In this document: piece after piece, positions 23,042-33,285 of the stretch
Layout of the letters: each line of letters starts with the position of its first letter
How positions within the stretch are numbered: the first letter of the stretch is position 1
Assembly: GCF_003672135.1 (NCBI RefSeq)
Contig: NC_039507.1
Location: 10,974,290 to 11,038,289, forward strand
Origin: Ooceraea biroi
Lineage: Eukaryota; Arthropoda; Insecta; Hymenoptera; Formicidae
Length of the DNA: 64,000 bases
Reading direction: 5' to 3'
The notes under the pieces: model-generated
Told to the model about the DNA's origin: nothing
The model's database searches: none
Seen by the model: the letters and a program-made list of their open reading frames with translations, nothing else
Program-made: the position numbers and the translations under genes

Positions 23042-23853
23042 TTCTTTATCATCTAAAGTCTCGATTTCCGTTTGTACATTATCGTAATCGCACCAATATG
23101 CATCTAACCGCTACCTGCGTTCTTCAATATGTGCTATCACATCTGATGTAATCTGACTAATATTATTCATGAACGTTTGTATACGTGTACACGAACCCTT
23201 TATTGTAGCTCACTTTTTCTTAAGCGCGGAAAAATTTCCCGCCTCGGACGGTTGCGAATCGCGATCTTGAGACATGCTCACCAAAATGCGTAATTACAAT
23301 ACAACAATAATGATTGGCACAAGCGTATTCAGTTTACCTGACTCGTGTTGTGATAAAGCGCGATCCTCGTTGATCGCGCTGGTGTATCGATGTGACCGTT
23401 GGAAGTTCCTGGAAGCCGCCCCGCTGCACTGCGCGGACTCGCTCGCTGATGATAACCTCCTGGTGTGGCGTCTGAAACTCGATATCGCCTTGTTGCTGCG
23501 CCCTTGTGGCACCCTTGGATTGTTGATAACACGTAACGAGCCTCGTGCCGGCCGTGATGCGTGAACTGTGGCTTGCTGCGTTGCGTCGCAGAAACCACTG
23601 TCGTTGACTCTCGATATCGCCTGATATCACCTTGTTGTGGCACCCCCGTGGTACCTCTGGATTGACAAATGGTGATCAGCCCTATGCCGGTCGTAATGCG
23701 TAATCGTAGCTGGTTGCGATGCTTCGCAACAGTCGTTGCTATGCCGTTACTATGCGAATGTCTTTTGAAGAACGAGCCGTTGATTGTGCGCCAATCGTTT
23801 GCCTCGAGTGTCTTAATGTGTTTCCCGGACTAGATCCGGCTCGAGGACCAATA

Positions 23854-24261
23854 TGTTTTGTGAAGCTTCCGTGCCTCGTGCGCGGTGTCGCACCTTTCGA
23901 TGCATCGAGCCACGACCCTGTGTCGTGTCGATCCGCCGCGTCTGTAATGACGCCCTCGTCTCCACGTATTTCCAGGTGGGGCGAGAAAATATTTTGAGCT
24001 TCGTTTTACTTATTATATTTAGAGCACAAACGATTTTACTTTTTACAGTCCACTAATCGCATATATAGAAATATACTTGGGCTGCTTCTGCTTCTGTTCG
24101 CATGCCCGTACGGACTCGTTCTGATTCTACGAGCTCGCGTTCGCGCGCGCGACTCGGGAAAAACAACGAAACGGCGACAATAGCCCAGTGACGTACGACG
24201 CCGCGAAATACCCAAACGAAATCATAATAAAAAAAAGCGATATATAAAAAAGTACGGAACA
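23854..24261 (-). repeat. Pao 5' LTR
   Basis: It is the second copy of the terminal repeat. Compared with the other LTR it has three one-base deletions and two adjacent substitutions (GATT for GGCT). Transcription of the element should start here and run leftwards. Confidence 0.92.
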
Positions 24262-24266
24262 ATTAC
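24262..24266 (+). repeat. Target-site duplication ATTAC, right side
   Basis: It is identical to 17533-17537. Confidence 0.85.
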
Positions 24267-24315
24267 AATACACATAAAAATGTTTGTCAATGACCTGGAC
24301 TTAATTTTAAAAACG

Positions 24316-24415
24316 NNNNNNNNNNNNNNNNNNNNNNNNNNNNNNNNNNNNNNNNNNNNNNNNNNNNNNNNNNNNNNNNNNNNNNNNNNNNNNNNNNNNN
24401 NNNNNNNNNNNNNNN
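24316..24415. other. Assembly gap (100 N)
   Basis: Exactly 100 N bases, a conventional placeholder, so the true gap length is unknown. Predicted proteins crossing it are artefacts. Confidence 0.99.
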
Positions 24416-24573
24416 ATGATACTTTTATTATATAATGTTGATACGCACTTTCGATTGCGAGTAACCCGAATAAAATTGGTGCAGTCAATCCCGAGATCTC
24501 GAGTCGAGTTCATGTAAAATGACACTTTGATTTCCAGTGTTCATATTCAGTCTCACATACACACGACACATTC

Positions 24574-24652
24574 AAAGCGAGTTTGTCCGCCAAGACGCGT
24601 TTTCATGTATTCAAAGCGAGTTTGTCACCAAGGCGCGTTTTTATGTAACTGA
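24574..24652. repeat. Two 39-bp direct repeats
   Basis: TTCAAAGCGAGTTTGTC followed by CCAAGACGCGTTTT occurs twice in tandem with minor changes. Confidence 0.75.
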
Positions 24653-24800
24653 AGTACAGTGACTCGTTTAGTAATAGTATGCGTATCGCCCTAATTTATT
24701 CGTTGGTAAAGATCAACGCGCGCGTTCATCGAAATAATCAAATTTAATAACAACAATTTTAATTAACTAATTAGTTTTCTCTTAATTAATATAACTAATT

Positions 24801-25380
24801 AAGATATCGCGAATCCGCTTGCGCTGTCTTTTTCAGAATTTCTAATTGTTTCGTTTGTAGTTGAATTTTCAAAAATTATTAACATTAATTTAAATAAAAA
24901 ATAGCTAACTTTGCCATTTGTTAAGATATCGCGAATCCGCTTGCGCTGTCTTTTCAGAATCGTTTCTAGATGTTTCGTTTGTAGTTGAACTGTAAAAAGT
25001 TATTAACATTTGTTTAAATAAAAAATAGCTAACTTTGCCATTTGTTAAGATATCGCGAATCCGCTTGCGCTGTCTTTTTCAGAATCGTTTCTAGATGTTT
25101 CGTTTGTAGTTGAACTGTAAAAGTTATTAACATTTGTTTAAATAAAAATAGCTAACTTTGCCATTTGTTAAGATATCGCGAATCCGCTTGCGCTGTCTTT
25201 TTCAGAATCGTTTCTAGTTGTTTGGTTTATAGTTGAACTTTCAAAAGTTATTAACATTTGTCTAAATAAAAAATTGCTAACTTTTGTTGAGATATCTCGG
25301 TCCAACTACAAACGAAACGAAACAACTGCAAACGATTCTAAAGAAGACTGCGCAAGCGGATTCGAGATATCTCAAAATTT
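24801..25380. repeat. Satellite of ~122 bp, four direct copies and one inverted piece
   Basis: Units begin at 24801, 24923, 25047 and 25170 with AAGATATCGCGAATCCGCTT and end with TAGCTAACTTTGCCATTTGT. At 25290-25377 a shorter reverse-complement copy (GCGCAAGCGGATTCGAGATA) closes the array, so the end can fold back on the last unit. There is no coding sequence. Confidence 0.88.
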
Positions 25381-25433
25381 AAAAAGTTACAAAAAGCAAT
25401 GAGATCCCACTAAAAGAATCTCACAAAGGGAAA

Positions 25434-25910
25434 AATGTACGCCAAGTACATAAAAAATCCCACCTTGTACACAACAAAAAGTTTAAAAACTATTTAGAAA
25501 AATCAAAACTAAATATGAAATCAATAGTTAACTAGCCAAGTACCTAGTAGTACTTAGAAGTACCTAGATGTACCTAGAAGTACTTATTTTATCTAAATAT
25601 TTTAAAGTTAACAGTGCTATTTTTTATCATGGTGAAATGTTAATAATGGACATTACACGAACATGTTGCGAGCTAAGGATACAAAATGGATTTCCGTAAA
25701 TGATTTAAAAGTTGAGACATTGACATTTGTCATTGGCCTCGAAATGCTAAGGGTGCATACATATTTTTTTTAGAAAAATAATAATCTATTAATAACAGTC
25801 AATCTGTTAATAATTAATAATAAAAATAATAATCTCTAAATAATAATTTATTTTTTGAATATTGAAATTCTATGCTATCGAAATTTTAAAAATGTACAAA
25901 AAGGAGTGAG
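25434..25910. repeat. Partial element with CGCCAAGTACATAAAA end and unassigned sequence
   Basis: The end sequence TACGCCAAGTACATAAAA appears at 25438 without a matching inverted partner nearby. The phrase 'AGATCCCA/TAC' is found both at 25401 and 25909, suggesting a duplicated junction. The remainder is AT-rich and holds no gene I can recognise. Confidence 0.5.
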
Positions 25911-26847
25911 ATCCCTACAAAACCCTTTTTAAAAAAAGAAAAAGTATTTACGCCAAGTACATAAAACGTGTCGGACTTTGCAAAAACAGTGTAATTCAAA
26001 AAATCTTTCTAAAAAAAGAGTATTATACAAATTTATTTATTCATTCAAAATATACATGAAATCAATACAAGTAGCCAAGTTATCGTTGTTATTATTCGAA
26101 AGTGCACTGTTCACAAATGGATATGAAATCACTGCACTTTATCTAGTATTTCTTTAAAAATGGATTTTGTCAATGCAATATCCAATAATTATATACAACA
26201 ACAGATTTATGCAAAATTAATCCAACAATTATATGAAACAAAAGTTTTATATCATAGTGAAGTAAAAACTTGGCGTGCCCGGGTTGTATTACGATGCAAT
26301 GCTCACCAATGTTTTACAGTATACAAATTATTTGCGTGAAGTAATGAAACGATTTACATACAATATTTGTAGAAATATAAATATATAAAAGCAACAATTA
26401 AAGAAGAAAGAGATGTTTTATATTTCCAAGGCAATTTTGAAATTATAAATATATTTACAAGAATTCAATTAATGCAATCCGGGCACGCCAAATTTTTTAC
26501 TTCACTATGATATAAAACTTTTGTTTTATATAATTGTTGGATTAATTTTGCATAAATCTGTTGTATATAATTATTGGATATTGCATTGACAAAATCCATT
26601 TTTAAAGAAATACTAGATAAAGTGCATTGATTTCATATCCATTTGTGAACAGTGCACTTTCGAATAATAACAACGATAACTTGGCTACTTGTATTGATTT
26701 CATGTATATTTTTGAATGAATAAATAAATTTGTATAATACTCTTTTTTAGAAAGAGTTTTGAATTACACTGTTTTTGCAAAGTCCGACACGTTTTATGTA
26801 CTTGGCGTAAATACTTTTTCTTTTTTTAAAAAGGGTTTTGTAGGGAT
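25911..26847. mobile_element. 937-bp element with ~370-bp terminal inverted repeats
   Basis: The left end ATCCCTACAAAACCCTTTTT, TTTACGCCAAGTACATAAAA and the following 300 or so bases are mirrored to 26847. The centre is near 26380, where about 170 unpaired bases remain. The ends match the 215-bp intron MITE at 7408-7622. There is no transposase frame, so it is non-autonomous. Confidence 0.85.
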
Positions 26848-27104
26848 TAAATTAAATCTATAAAAATGTAAAATATTTTTTCTTCCTGTTACATAAATTG
26901 ATCAATTTCAGCATTTTTTTATGTAATAATGGAGAACTAAAAGTTTTTTTTATACATCAAGATTTAAAGTTTATTATTTCCATTTAAATGTAACATTTAT
27001 TTAGAAACGTTCATGAAACAGAAATTTTTCTGGTATAAATGGGATGTTTTTTGACAAAAGAGATTCGATGAAAAAAAATAAATTATTTACGTATATCAAC
27101 AGAG

Positions 27105-27644
27105 TCTATTGCTGATCTATTGCCTATTATCGAGTTTTATATGGGCTGCATTGACACAGGAATGAACATAGACTGCCTTATGTTAATCTGTTGTGCATCG
27201 CTTGGTATGCTGAAAACGATATCGTTTCGCATTTATGCAAACAATTTAACTGATAATTATGGCTCCGCTTTAAAGGATTATTTGACAATCGAAAATGGGA
27301 ATCAACGCGCCATCATGCGAAGACATGCTTTTATGGAGAGATTTCTCTGTTATTTCTTAATGTCTTTCAATTACATTAGTTGTGTGATACTTGCAGTACT
27401 TTCTCTTGTGGATAATGGCGAAAATAAACAGATTAATGCAACGAACGAGAATTTGCGAGAATATCTAATACCATCAAGATGCGCCATAGAATACCTTGAG
27501 CCTCCGGACAGCATGTATAAGATTATTTGTCTTATCCAAGCTATTGCAATAATATTAACATCTAATACTAATATTGGTAATATCTGTTTGTCTTTTCATA
27601 TTTTCGTGCATATCTTGTCTTACATAATGAGATGCGAACTTTGA
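27105..27644 (+). pseudogene. Orphan odorant receptor exon (7tm_6)
   Basis: The frame reads LPIIEFYMGCIDTGMNIDCL, LICCASLGMLKTISFRIY and IMRRHAFMERFLCYFLMSFN, closely related to exon 2 of the receptor at 34223-34697. A splice acceptor (CAACAGAG) precedes it and a donor (TTG|GTAATA) lies at 27576. Reading past the donor gives NICLSFHIFVHILSYIMRCEL and a stop. No first exon lies upstream, where a 937-bp element sits, and no later exons follow. It is probably a remnant of a duplicated receptor gene. Confidence 0.78.
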
Positions 27645-28285
27645 AGATGTAGCAATGTACAGTCAATGGCACAAGCGCATATACGCTATATTTTTCCAGA
27701 ACACAAAATAACGTTAAACGAATATTAAATGACGTTTTTTAACTGTTCTCAGGTTGATGTCAATATCTTTTTTAATTAATTTTTTTAATTTTTAATAATT
27801 TCTGAGCCCGTCACAATGTACATGTAAGGTTTTTTTTCAAAAATTGCGACCATCTTGTTCTCTGATTTCGATATTGTAGATCGCGTCTGTTCTCTCTCAG
27901 GCAAGTTGTCAACATCTTTGGTCCCTTTATATTATTGCACTTCCTTATGCACTGCTTTAACTTTCCTATGTACTGGGCAGCGGTTGCAAGCGATAATTTG
28001 AGGTCTTTCGGAAAGCAAAAAACACTCGAATCTATACGTATACGAACTAACATACGTAGCACTTATTTTGTCTATTTACGACTATCGTGTAAACATTAAC
28101 AAAACTGAGACTTAGCTCTCTTAAAATTATTAAATAAATTACTAAAATTTAAAAAACTTTTAAAACGTTCTAACTTAATGTATATTAACAATCTTGCCGC
28201 ATGAAAATGTTGCATGCTAAATAAATGCAACTGTCGAAATTATTACGTACCTACACGCTCTTATGCTATTGATTGTACGTCTACA

Positions 28286-28747
28286 TATATACGGGTGCCT
28301 CAGAAAGAATGGGACAATGCTCGTGTGCAGATAGAGCGGACTGAACTGAGTCGAAAAGTCCTGTACCATTTTGCAATTTTCGCAATAGTTAACGAGTTAT
28401 TAATTATTAAAAATCGCTGTATTAGTCCGGCCTACCGCCGAATGCAAGCGCGCGGCGAGATGCGACCGCCTAGCGATCGAGTGCCTAGCGATCGCAGTGG
28501 CAATAGCTAGACAGGCCACTTGTAATAAACAACACCCCGCGCGCCTAGCAACCTCGATCGCTAGGCGGTCGCATCTCGCCGCGCACTTGCATTCGGCGGT
28601 AGGCCGGAATAATACAGTAATTTTTAATAATTAATAACTCGTTAACTATTGCGAAAATTGTAAAATGGTACAAAACTTTTCGACTCAGTTCAGTCCGCTC
28701 TATCTGCACACGAGCATTGTCCCATTCTTTCTGAGACACCCTGTATA
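28286..28747. mobile_element. 462-bp foldback element, CAGGGTGTCTCAGAAAG-type ends
   Basis: The left end TATACGGGTGCCTCAGAAAG and right end complement CTTTCTGAGACACCCTGTAT begin arms of about 215 bases. The centre carries short CTAGCGATCG repeats (28468-28490, 28555-28570). Long frames on both strands are mirror images of each other. This is a typical non-coding hairpin transposon. Confidence 0.85.
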
Positions 28748-29247
28748 TAGTTTTTTATAAATTATATAAATTTTGTTAATTTTGTTTTTATAATCAAAAT
28801 TAATAGAATGTGGAAGTTCTCAATGGTTCGCGTTAATATTCTACCATAAATTATTTTTTTATAGATGGTAGAATGTATGAAAAGTTTTGCTATTTATATG
28901 AATAAAATGAAAATGCAAGTGCATGAGAAAGTAAATTGCATGTGAATTACATTTTAATATTATAAAATCTTAATATTATAGAATCTATCTGATAACTTTT
29001 TCCGTAAATCTTTGCGAACTTCTACATCTTAAAAATGAAATATTATACACAAAAATGTAGCATATATCACAAAAGGCTACACATTTATATTTTTTAAAAT
29101 TATTTAACTCTCCGTCGTCCAACTGTACACTTGAGTGACACGCTGAAACTACTATGAATACAAAATGATTACACATGAAAAATTCAAAGTTTATAAAGTA
29201 TTTGACATAGTATGCTGATACATAAAAAACAAATTGATATGTATATA

Positions 29248-30153
29248 CAGTCTGTTTGATAAGAGCATGTACGGAGAAACTTTTTCCTAGAAACCGTTAG
29301 AGGGGGGATTTGAACGCGAGCAGATAGCGGAACCCTTCTCCCAAAATGCTTTGTATAGAAAGCCTTAGTTATCGTTTGACCTTGGTCACAGAAGGACATA
29401 TTTAATCATGAGTGCCGCGTACGCATCACGTTACGAAGCCGTGTTTCTATATTTGCATCCGAAAGGACCAAAAATGTCCTACGGAGCGGCTGCTAAGTAC
29501 ATGAAAAAATCTAAGACATTTGTAAGTAAGTGAGTAAAACGCTATTCCGACGTGAAAAACGTTGATGACCTGCCGGATCGTGGCTCTGTGCAAAAAAACG
29601 ACGAAAAAGGAGGACAGAATGATTTTACGGATGTTTGAGAAGAATCCTCGTTTATCATTGCGTGGCGGGCAAACGGTTTTACATAAAAAGGGTCTAAATA
29701 TATCATGTGATACTATAAGAAGACGTTTACTGGCTCATGAAGTGAAATTTCGAAGCGCAATGAAGAAACCGTTGCTGTCCGAAAAACACGTCGAAAAAAG
29801 ACTTGCTTGGGCAAAAGAAAATTTGGACCGCTATTGGGACAACATAATTTTTTCAGATGAAGCTTCTTTTTGGGCAAAGTCTTCTATCAGACGTGCCTGG
29901 TCTACCCATGCCAATAGACTCATCGAGCGGACCGTTAAACATCCGGTGAAGGTGCACGTCTGGCGTACTAATAAAATTAGTAGAAAATATGCCTCGGAGA
30001 TGCCAGGCAATTATTGATAATGGAGGCGACTGGACAACTTATTAATAATAAAGCATCACAGTCTATATCATGCATAATGTGTGTATTTTTTTTCAATTTA
30101 TTATCCCAAGTCGTTTTCGAGTTTCGCCGTACACGCTCTTGTCAAACAGACTG
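29248..30153 (+). mobile_element. Tc1-type transposon, internally deleted
   Basis: Inverted ends CAGTCTGTTTGATAAGAGCA and the complement of GCTCTTGTCAAACAGACTG are flanked by TA on both sides (29246-29247, 30154-30155), the standard Tc1/mariner target. At 906 bases it is shorter than a full element of about 1.3 kb or more, in line with the shortened transposase inside. Confidence 0.88.
29409..30017 (+). pseudogene. Tc1-like transposase remnant
   Basis: The first frame (from ATG 29409) gives SAAYASRYEAVFLYLHPKGP and a helix-turn-helix region, then hits a TGA at 29530-29532. A second frame from about 29562 continues RMILRMFEKNPRLSLRGGQ, SCDTIRRRLLAHEV and the first catalytic aspartate in IIFSDEASFW. 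After KVHVW the frame jumps to unrelated tail residues and stops. The second aspartate and the third catalytic residue are missing, so the enzyme is dead. Frames are described separately and not joined. Confidence 0.88.
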
Positions 30154-30855
30154 TATATATGATTTTAATAAAATTTCTGATCATGATTGCAATTCACAAT
30201 TATTTCTTTATGTGCACATAATCTTTTTAATATAACAATATAAATATATTTATTGTTATATCAAGCATATAATTTTATTGTTTTTTTTAAAGCATAAAAG
30301 AATATTTTGTAATAAGATTTTTAAAATCACACGACGTAAAATTTATTTAGGAGATGTTATACTTAATAAATTTATTTAAGTTATGTCTTGCATTTTTCTA
30401 AGTCAAAAGAAAAAACAGTGTTTTTAGTATAAAGGTTTGTCTATGATTTGTTACCTTTTATCCATTTGAGCAAATGTTTCACTTTTCGGTAAATAAATTT
30501 TTTCTACGATTCTCGGATGCCAATCTTCATAAAAAAACGAACATAGCGAATATAGCGTAAAAACTTTCTTGTGGAAAAAGGTCTCACAACTTTATAGATA
30601 GGAGTTTTAATGAGGTGGGGAGATGTTATATGGGAGACTAACATGTGCTTTATCATCAAGCTATTGAACCGATGACAGACCTTAGAACTAAAATTTGTCA
30701 CGAATTAGCATGAGTCATGAAGATCGCAATTGCACAAATAGTTGATAAAGGCTGAGGAAAACACTAGGGTGCATAGCGAAATAAACTGCAATCAATAATG
30801 CACGTAAATAAGGCGCATTGGCTCCTGCCTACACTCGATCACCCTATAACCCTTA

Positions 30856-31014
30856 ATGCAACATGCAAAGATGGACTCATGCAAAACATGGAATAAAGAA
30901 ATGACTCGTGAATTTTTTCCATATAAGCGAATAATGTGGCCTGTCGGTTCATGGCCAGTGGATTCTAGTAAAAACTTCGCGAAACTTCGCGCATTGTTTG
31001 TTACAGTCACACAG
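30856..31014 (+). CDS. Odorant receptor 1, exon 1
   Basis: It encodes the cytoplasmic N-terminus with YKRIMWPVGSWPVDSSKNF, the WP-x-G-x-WP motif found at the start of many hymenopteran receptors, and ends VTVTQ in phase 0 before GTAAAT. Confidence 0.8.
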
Positions 31015-32617
31015 GTAAATTTACATCGAAATATTACCTATAGTTCAGTAACATGTAATATATACTAACATGTGAAGTAAGATATCTCAATGCAATTTGT
31101 TGGTATCAAAGTTATTACATATATCGCAGTTATCGCGGGTTATCGTTAAAAAACGTTTTTTTTTATTTAAAATGCGTAATAACAAATAAACATGCAAATA
31201 TAAAGTGTTATGTAGAAATTAATATATAACATATTACATGATGCTTGCCAGTTTAGCATTTAGCATATTTTTAATGTCAACTATAAGAATAATATAATTA
31301 ATATATCTTTTGCAACCGTCATTCACTCGTACATATACAAATAATTACAATTTTCTTTCCAAGAAAACACACAAGTCTTAAATATATATTTTATCTTTGT
31401 TTTATCTCGACAGGCACTCATGGTAGCGTATTTAAGCATGGAAATTGGTTACCACGACGGTGCTAATTTGAATTTAATCATTGACCATTTCATATTGATA
31501 ACATGTGGCACTCTGACCATTATAAAAATATCAATAATATGTTTGCATCGTGATGATTTATCGAAGTACATGTGTAACGCAGCCAGTGACTGGATATACG
31601 TTGCACAGCGAGATCATCGAGAAGTCATGCTTCGTTACGCTAATCTGGGGAGATTTGTCTTTTTCTTTCAGATGTGTTCTTCATATATTGTTATTATTCC
31701 ATTAATAGCTGAATCACTTTTATCATTTGTGACAATGTCTTCTTTGCAGAATATTACATTGAGCACGTCCGTAGAGGAGATGCGAGTCATAAAATTGCCT
31801 CACGATATGATCTGTCCGTTTAATGCACAGGTCGCGTGCTTCGGCATATGCATCGTTCAAGCTGTTCAACTGATCAGTACAGCCACAGGGAACTGTGGAA
31901 GTGATGTGTTTCTATTCGGCATTTGCATGCACCTTTGTGGTCAACTGGAAATACTTGGTCTACAACTATCACGGTTCCACGAAGGAAAGGGAAACGATTC
32001 TTGGGGCAAGACTAAACTAGTCGCATTGATCGAAAGGCACTGTTTGCTTTTGAATTTAGCTAAGGACATTGTGGACACACTTGATATCATCTTGAGTGCT
32101 CAACTAATCTTCCATGCTTCGCTCATATGTATAATAGGTGAAAATTAAAATACTGATAATTTAAAAAAGAATAAAAGTAATAAATTTCATTAATAAATTA
32201 ATATTGATGAAATTAATATTGATTTAATCGTTATACAAGAAATAAATTGTTGACTATTAAATATGCTTTTTAGGATTGCAGTTTATTGTGTCATGGGCAG
32301 TCTCTGATTTTATCCTCGTTGTAAGAAGTATACTCTCTCTCAGTATATTAATGATTCAGTTATTTTTATACACTTATGTAGGAGAAATATTATCATTAAG
32401 AACACAAGCAATTTCTACCGCGATTTATTTGAGTAAATGGTATGATTTACCTATAAATATTACTCGAGATATATGTTTTATAATGTTTCGTGCTACTTAT
32501 CCCGTTTACATAAGAGTAGGTAAATTTTATAATATGGATCTTAATACTTTCAAAACTATTCTGAAAGCTTCGGCTTCTTACTTTTCTGTATTACGAATTA
32601 TGTTTACACAATATTAA
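30856..32617 (+). CDS. Odorant receptor gene, three exons, intact
   Basis: Exons 30856-31014, 31414-32137 and 32274-32617 join with GT/AG sites (ACAG|GTAAAT, CGACAG|GCA, ATAG|GTGAAA, TTTTAG|GA) in phases 0 and 1 to give 408 residues, normal for an insect receptor. The chain has several hydrophobic segments, for instance LIIDHFILITCGTLTIIKI and SSYIVIIPLIAESLLSFV, and the conserved C-terminal pattern DICFIMFRATYPV and ASYFSVLRIMF. Insect receptors form ligand-gated cation channels with Orco in olfactory neuron membranes. A second in-frame ATG at 30871 could also start it. Ligand unknown. Confidence 0.88.
31414..32137 (+). CDS. Odorant receptor 1, exon 2
   Basis: A large exon with the first five or so membrane segments. 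Recognisable motifs are RDHREVMLRYANLGR after the second segment, then FLFGICMHLCGQLEILGLQL before the intracellular loop, and HASLICIIG at the donor. No frame errors. Confidence 0.85.
32274..32617 (+). CDS. Odorant receptor 1, exon 3
   Basis: Starts LQFIVSWAVSDFIL and includes LFLYTYVGEILSLRTQAIS, SKWYDLP and ICFIMFRATYPVYIRVGKF, the best conserved stretch of the family. It stops at TAA 32615-32617. Confidence 0.85.
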
Positions 32618-33144
32618 TATAAAACATTATTTGTTAGAAAGACATAAACATATTTAAAATATGAAATATGTACATAAATATATTTGATAAAATAGGAGAT
32701 ATATATTTAAGTTTGGCTTTTTATTTTTCTGGAAAATTTATAAAATAAAAAAAGAAGATGATCACTTACGTCATACATATAAGTTTTGAACAGATAAAAT
32801 ACGTAATATTCATATCAGAAATTTAGTATCTAACTAAACATTCAAAGTACAACGTCGCGAAACATGTAGGTAAATATTTTCTCGAACAGTTCGTATATAG
32901 TAGAAAGATATAGTCTTTTTGACGTACAATTTGGAAGACACTTTTATTTAAATTCATATTCAATGACAATTTGGTATAAAAGCATAATTCCTCCACTTCG
33001 TAATAATGTTAAGAGCATAAAGGTTGACTGATAGATGGGTATACATTCAAACTGAATAAAAAATGAGTCGGAATGCCTGGGTTATGCCGATACAGCGAAC
33101 ATGTAATGCTTATTGGTATCAGTTACGGTTATTACTTCAATTCG
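32618..33144. other. Spacer between the two receptor genes
   Basis: AT-rich sequence with no repeat boundary or exon visible. The upstream region of the second receptor (TAATAATGTTAAGAGCATAA onward) should contain its promoter, but no motif can be singled out. Confidence 0.5.
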
Positions 33145-33285
33145 ATGGCAGGTGAACGATGGAAGAGCGATATCGCATACGCGATGACTCCCTTTAAATT
33201 CTTGACATGGCCTATCGGCATTTGGCCACTGCAAGTTTATAACATTTATTCGCTCATACGGTGCGGTTTGGCCACTTGTTGCATG
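33145..33285 (+). CDS. Odorant receptor 2, exon 1
   Basis: 47 codons ending CGLATCCM before GTATGC. The WPIGIWPLQ motif marks the segment before the first membrane helix. Confidence 0.8.

Larger units (their letters stand above)
17538..24261 (-). mobile_element. BEL/Pao LTR retrotransposon, nearly complete
   Basis: The element is 6.7 kb on the minus strand: LTR, gag (DUF1759-type), zinc knuckles, aspartic protease, reverse transcriptase, RNase H, integrase, LTR. The LTRs are 411 and 408 bases and differ by two substitutions and three one-base indels, so insertion was recent. A purine-rich tract adjoins the 3' LTR (17949-17965 on the opposite strand) and a likely primer-binding site lies just inside the 5' LTR (about 23828-23853). 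ATTAC flanks both sides. Reading frames are interrupted by a few shifts, at least one in an A-run, so the element could be intact in the animal. Confidence 0.93.

Noticed and set aside
18268..23564. Plus-strand frames opposite the Pao polyprotein
   Set aside because: Shadows of gag-pol on the minus strand.
24222..24525. Frames spanning the N gap
   Set aside because: They are created by translating N bases.
28214..28739. 98- and 64-codon frames with near-identical residues on opposite strands
   Set aside because: They are the two arms of one foldback element read in opposite directions.
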